Shown here one piece after another: positions 62,478-64,000 of a stretch of 64,000 nt of DNA. Source of the stretch: Cladochytrium replicatum (lineage: Eukaryota; Chytridiomycota; Chytridiomycetes; Cladochytriales; Cladochytriaceae); NCBI GenBank assembly GCA_025526935.1, contig JAHLKD010000009.1, forward strand, positions 434,001-498,000, read 5' to 3'. The position numbers and the translations under genes were made by a program. Within the stretch, counting starts at the first letter, position 1; each line of letters begins with the position of its first letter. The notes beneath the pieces were generated by a model. It saw only the letters and a list, made by a program, of their open reading frames with translations. It did not search any database and was not told the origin of the DNA.

Positions 62478-63980
62478 TCAGTCAAGTATGACAACATCAT
62501 CGTCGTCCAAAGATAAAACGTTGGGCTTTTGAACTGTTAGATCGGCTGAAGATCCCCCAACGCCTGCATCCTCATCATCCAGTAAAACTTCTACATCCAT
62601 CGCTGCATGACTCCTTCTTTTGTCAGTGCTGCTCTCCTCCAAAACCACCGGATTCTCTTCGATGACCTTTTCAGCGTCCGCAGGCCCTGAAAACATTGCT
62701 ACCCCTTCGCTCTCAAGTGCATCCAATGCAAGGATATTGTGGACGGGCTTGTCTACACCGGAGATCACTTTTATAATCTCTTGCGAAACGATTCCGCCCA
62801 GAACAGCACAGACGCAGCTGAGCTCGTGCGAGGCTGCACTTGCGAGGCGGCTAAAGGAGAACAATTCTTTAAAACTACTTCAATGGTAAACCTGGTTTAA
62901 TTACCTCAACAGTTCGTCGGGGACAAAGACTGGCGCTACACCTACGTTCGAAAGGACCTCTGCTTTCATTGACAAAAGTCTGTTCAAGTCTTCAGGTGAT
63001 TCTGTTCGAGGGCTGTGACCGGTATTCTGCTCGAAAGCAAACAATACTGCAAAAATGCGTTAAGATATCAATAGTGGCGGTTGATGTGGTAAATACCCAA
63101 ATATGCAAAGAAGACTGGGGAAGCTTTTCGCTTCAGCTGTCGCGGAGAGCCCTCAAACTTTGATCGGAAAGTATCGTCAAGGCTGACATATCTGATAGAT
63201 TTTCGAACCGACTTTTGGTCCTTGATCTCCCTAATTGGAATGAATGTAAGCACAAGGCTAATGGAATGATATGCGGCACACACTCAACATATGAGTAATT
63301 GCCCAAGTTGCAAAACATCAACCCAAGGAATCCAGATGTCCTTGCAATCCACAGCTTGAGGTTTCTTCTCGAGCACAAGCTATCCAGCCAGCGCTACACA
63401 CGAAAAACCTAAAAATTGATCGGAATAAACTGTGTCCTATGGTGTAACGAACCATCTTGTCCATATCCGATTCTGCTGCACAAACAAATTGAAATTGGTC
63501 GTAGTACGTATCGGGCATATCCGCAAGAGCTGTTGGTAGTGCGATAACGTCAACTCGCGGGTTCAATTCCTGCACACGCTCTAACGCCGCCTCGGAGCGC
63601 TTAAATCAGTGGTTAGTGCATTGATAAACCTCACAATCACACATTCGTCTTACAGTTTTTCCGACATCGTCAGCTGTCAAAAAGAATTGAGCACCGAGAT
63701 CTTGTTCGCGAACGATCTCGTGGTCAGCGACGACAACCGAGCCCACGCCAGCCAGAACCAGGTTCTTCACAACTTCAGTGTTGACGCCGTTCAACCTCGC
63801 AATCAAAATCTTTGCATTTCGAATCCTATATTTCATGTTCAATTAGAATAATAAAATAAGGCATTAAAGTCATACATACCGCTGCTGAGCTTCTAGACCC
63901 CACAGTCTGATCTGACGATCGTAGAGGGCAGCTTCCTCACGCGAAATTCCGCCAATTCCCTGGGTACCATCAGTAACCAT
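62478..63980 (-). CDS. AOS1: Aos1/SAE1-like SUMO-activating enzyme subunit
   Basis: Aos1 pairs with Uba2 to form the SUMO E1. The first ATG at 63980 gives MVTDGTQGIGGISREEAALYDRQIRLWGLEAQQR, a standard N-terminus; an upstream start outside the window cannot be excluded. Exon 2 holds the Rossmann block IRNAKILIARLNGVNTEVVKNLVLAG with VADHEIVREQDLGAQFFL (about 63830-63680). AALERVQELNPRVDV (about 63590) and FQFVCAAESDMDKM follow, with LGNYSYVE (about 63300), SRLASAASHELSCVCAVLGGIVSQEIIKVISG (about 62850) and ILALDALESEGVAMFSGP. The nucleotide loop lacks the usual GxGxxG (here LNGVNTEV), which is tolerated because Uba2 does the adenylation. A C-terminal extension of about 55 acidic residues ends SLDDDDVVILD, a classic SUMO-interaction motif. 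Confidence 0.87.
62481..62510 (-). other. Predicted SUMO-interaction motif at the Aos1 C-terminus
   Basis: The last codons read DDDDVVILD then stop. Four acidic residues next to V-V-I-L fit the SIM consensus. A second, weaker candidate (DVEVLLDDE) lies about 35 residues before it. Confidence 0.6.
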
Positions 63981-64000
63981 TTGATCATTGATTGGATTTT

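Noticed and set aside
63560-63590. tRNA B-box-like GGGTTCAATTCCTGC
   Set aside because: It lies inside the AOS1 coding frame (minus strand QELNPRV), and no A-box or cloverleaf could be built around it.

Overview
This window looks like nuclear DNA of a zoosporic (flagellated) fungus, most likely a chytrid. Genes are dense, introns are short (about 40-70 bp, GT...AG, often with CTGAC/CTAAC-like branch points), and base composition is near 46% GC. The proteins are opisthokont/fungal: Mgm101, Mot1, Ssz1, Aos1, Sti1, Iml2/TTC39, alternative oxidase. The flagellum is implied by two axoneme genes, ARMC2 and Kintoun/DNAAF2, and by a relic of the ciliary kinase CDK20. The species cannot be named from the sequence.

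Layout. 0-2.3 kb: carotenoid-oxygenase-family gene on the minus strand, cut by the left edge; two predicted iron-ligand histidines are substituted. 2.6-7.5 kb: ELG1/ATAD5 PCNA-unloader subunit. 8.6-9.3 kb: MGM101. 9.3-11.8 kb: a decayed MYSM1-type SWIRM+JAMM histone H2A deubiquitinase. 11.8-15.3 kb: membrane protein with ZZ finger and EF hands. 15.5-20.3 kb: DEVH-box RNA helicase. 20.9-22.6 kb: uncharacterised Cys/His-motif protein. 22.7-25.1 kb: Iml2/TTC39 protein. 25.2-26.5 kb: coiled-coil protein. 27.4-28.0 kb: SRPBCC-fold protein. 28.0-34.3 kb: ARMC2 then Kintoun (minus), divergent from STI1 (34.6-36.7 kb, plus).

36.7-44.4 kb is an unstable block. It holds an AT-rich relic of a linear-plasmid family-B DNA polymerase, a dispersed repeat whose inverted copy lies at 26.6 kb, a 5'-truncated kinase copy, a broken drug-type MFS transporter, an intact alternative oxidase, and the intact paralogue of the kinase in inverted orientation. 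44.9-48.8 kb: two tandem MFS transporters. 49.7-50.4 kb: a GC-rich GH11 xylanase lacking a visible signal peptide. 51.1-57.8 kb: MOT1. 57.9-58.9 kb: a frameshifted CBS-domain gene. 59.0-59.3 kb: CDK20 fragment. 59.5-61.5 kb: SSZ1. 61.7-62.2 kb: p22phox/CYBA-like membrane protein. 62.5-64.0 kb: AOS1, SUMO E1 subunit, with a predicted C-terminal SUMO-interaction motif.

Functional links: Kintoun, a PIH co-chaperone for axonemal dynein pre-assembly, is divergent from the Hsp70/Hsp90 co-chaperone STI1 and next to ARMC2. ELG1, which in yeast prefers SUMOylated PCNA, and AOS1 sit in the same window but are not clustered. Exon limits below were read by eye from splice signals and reading-frame continuity; starts are less certain than stops.
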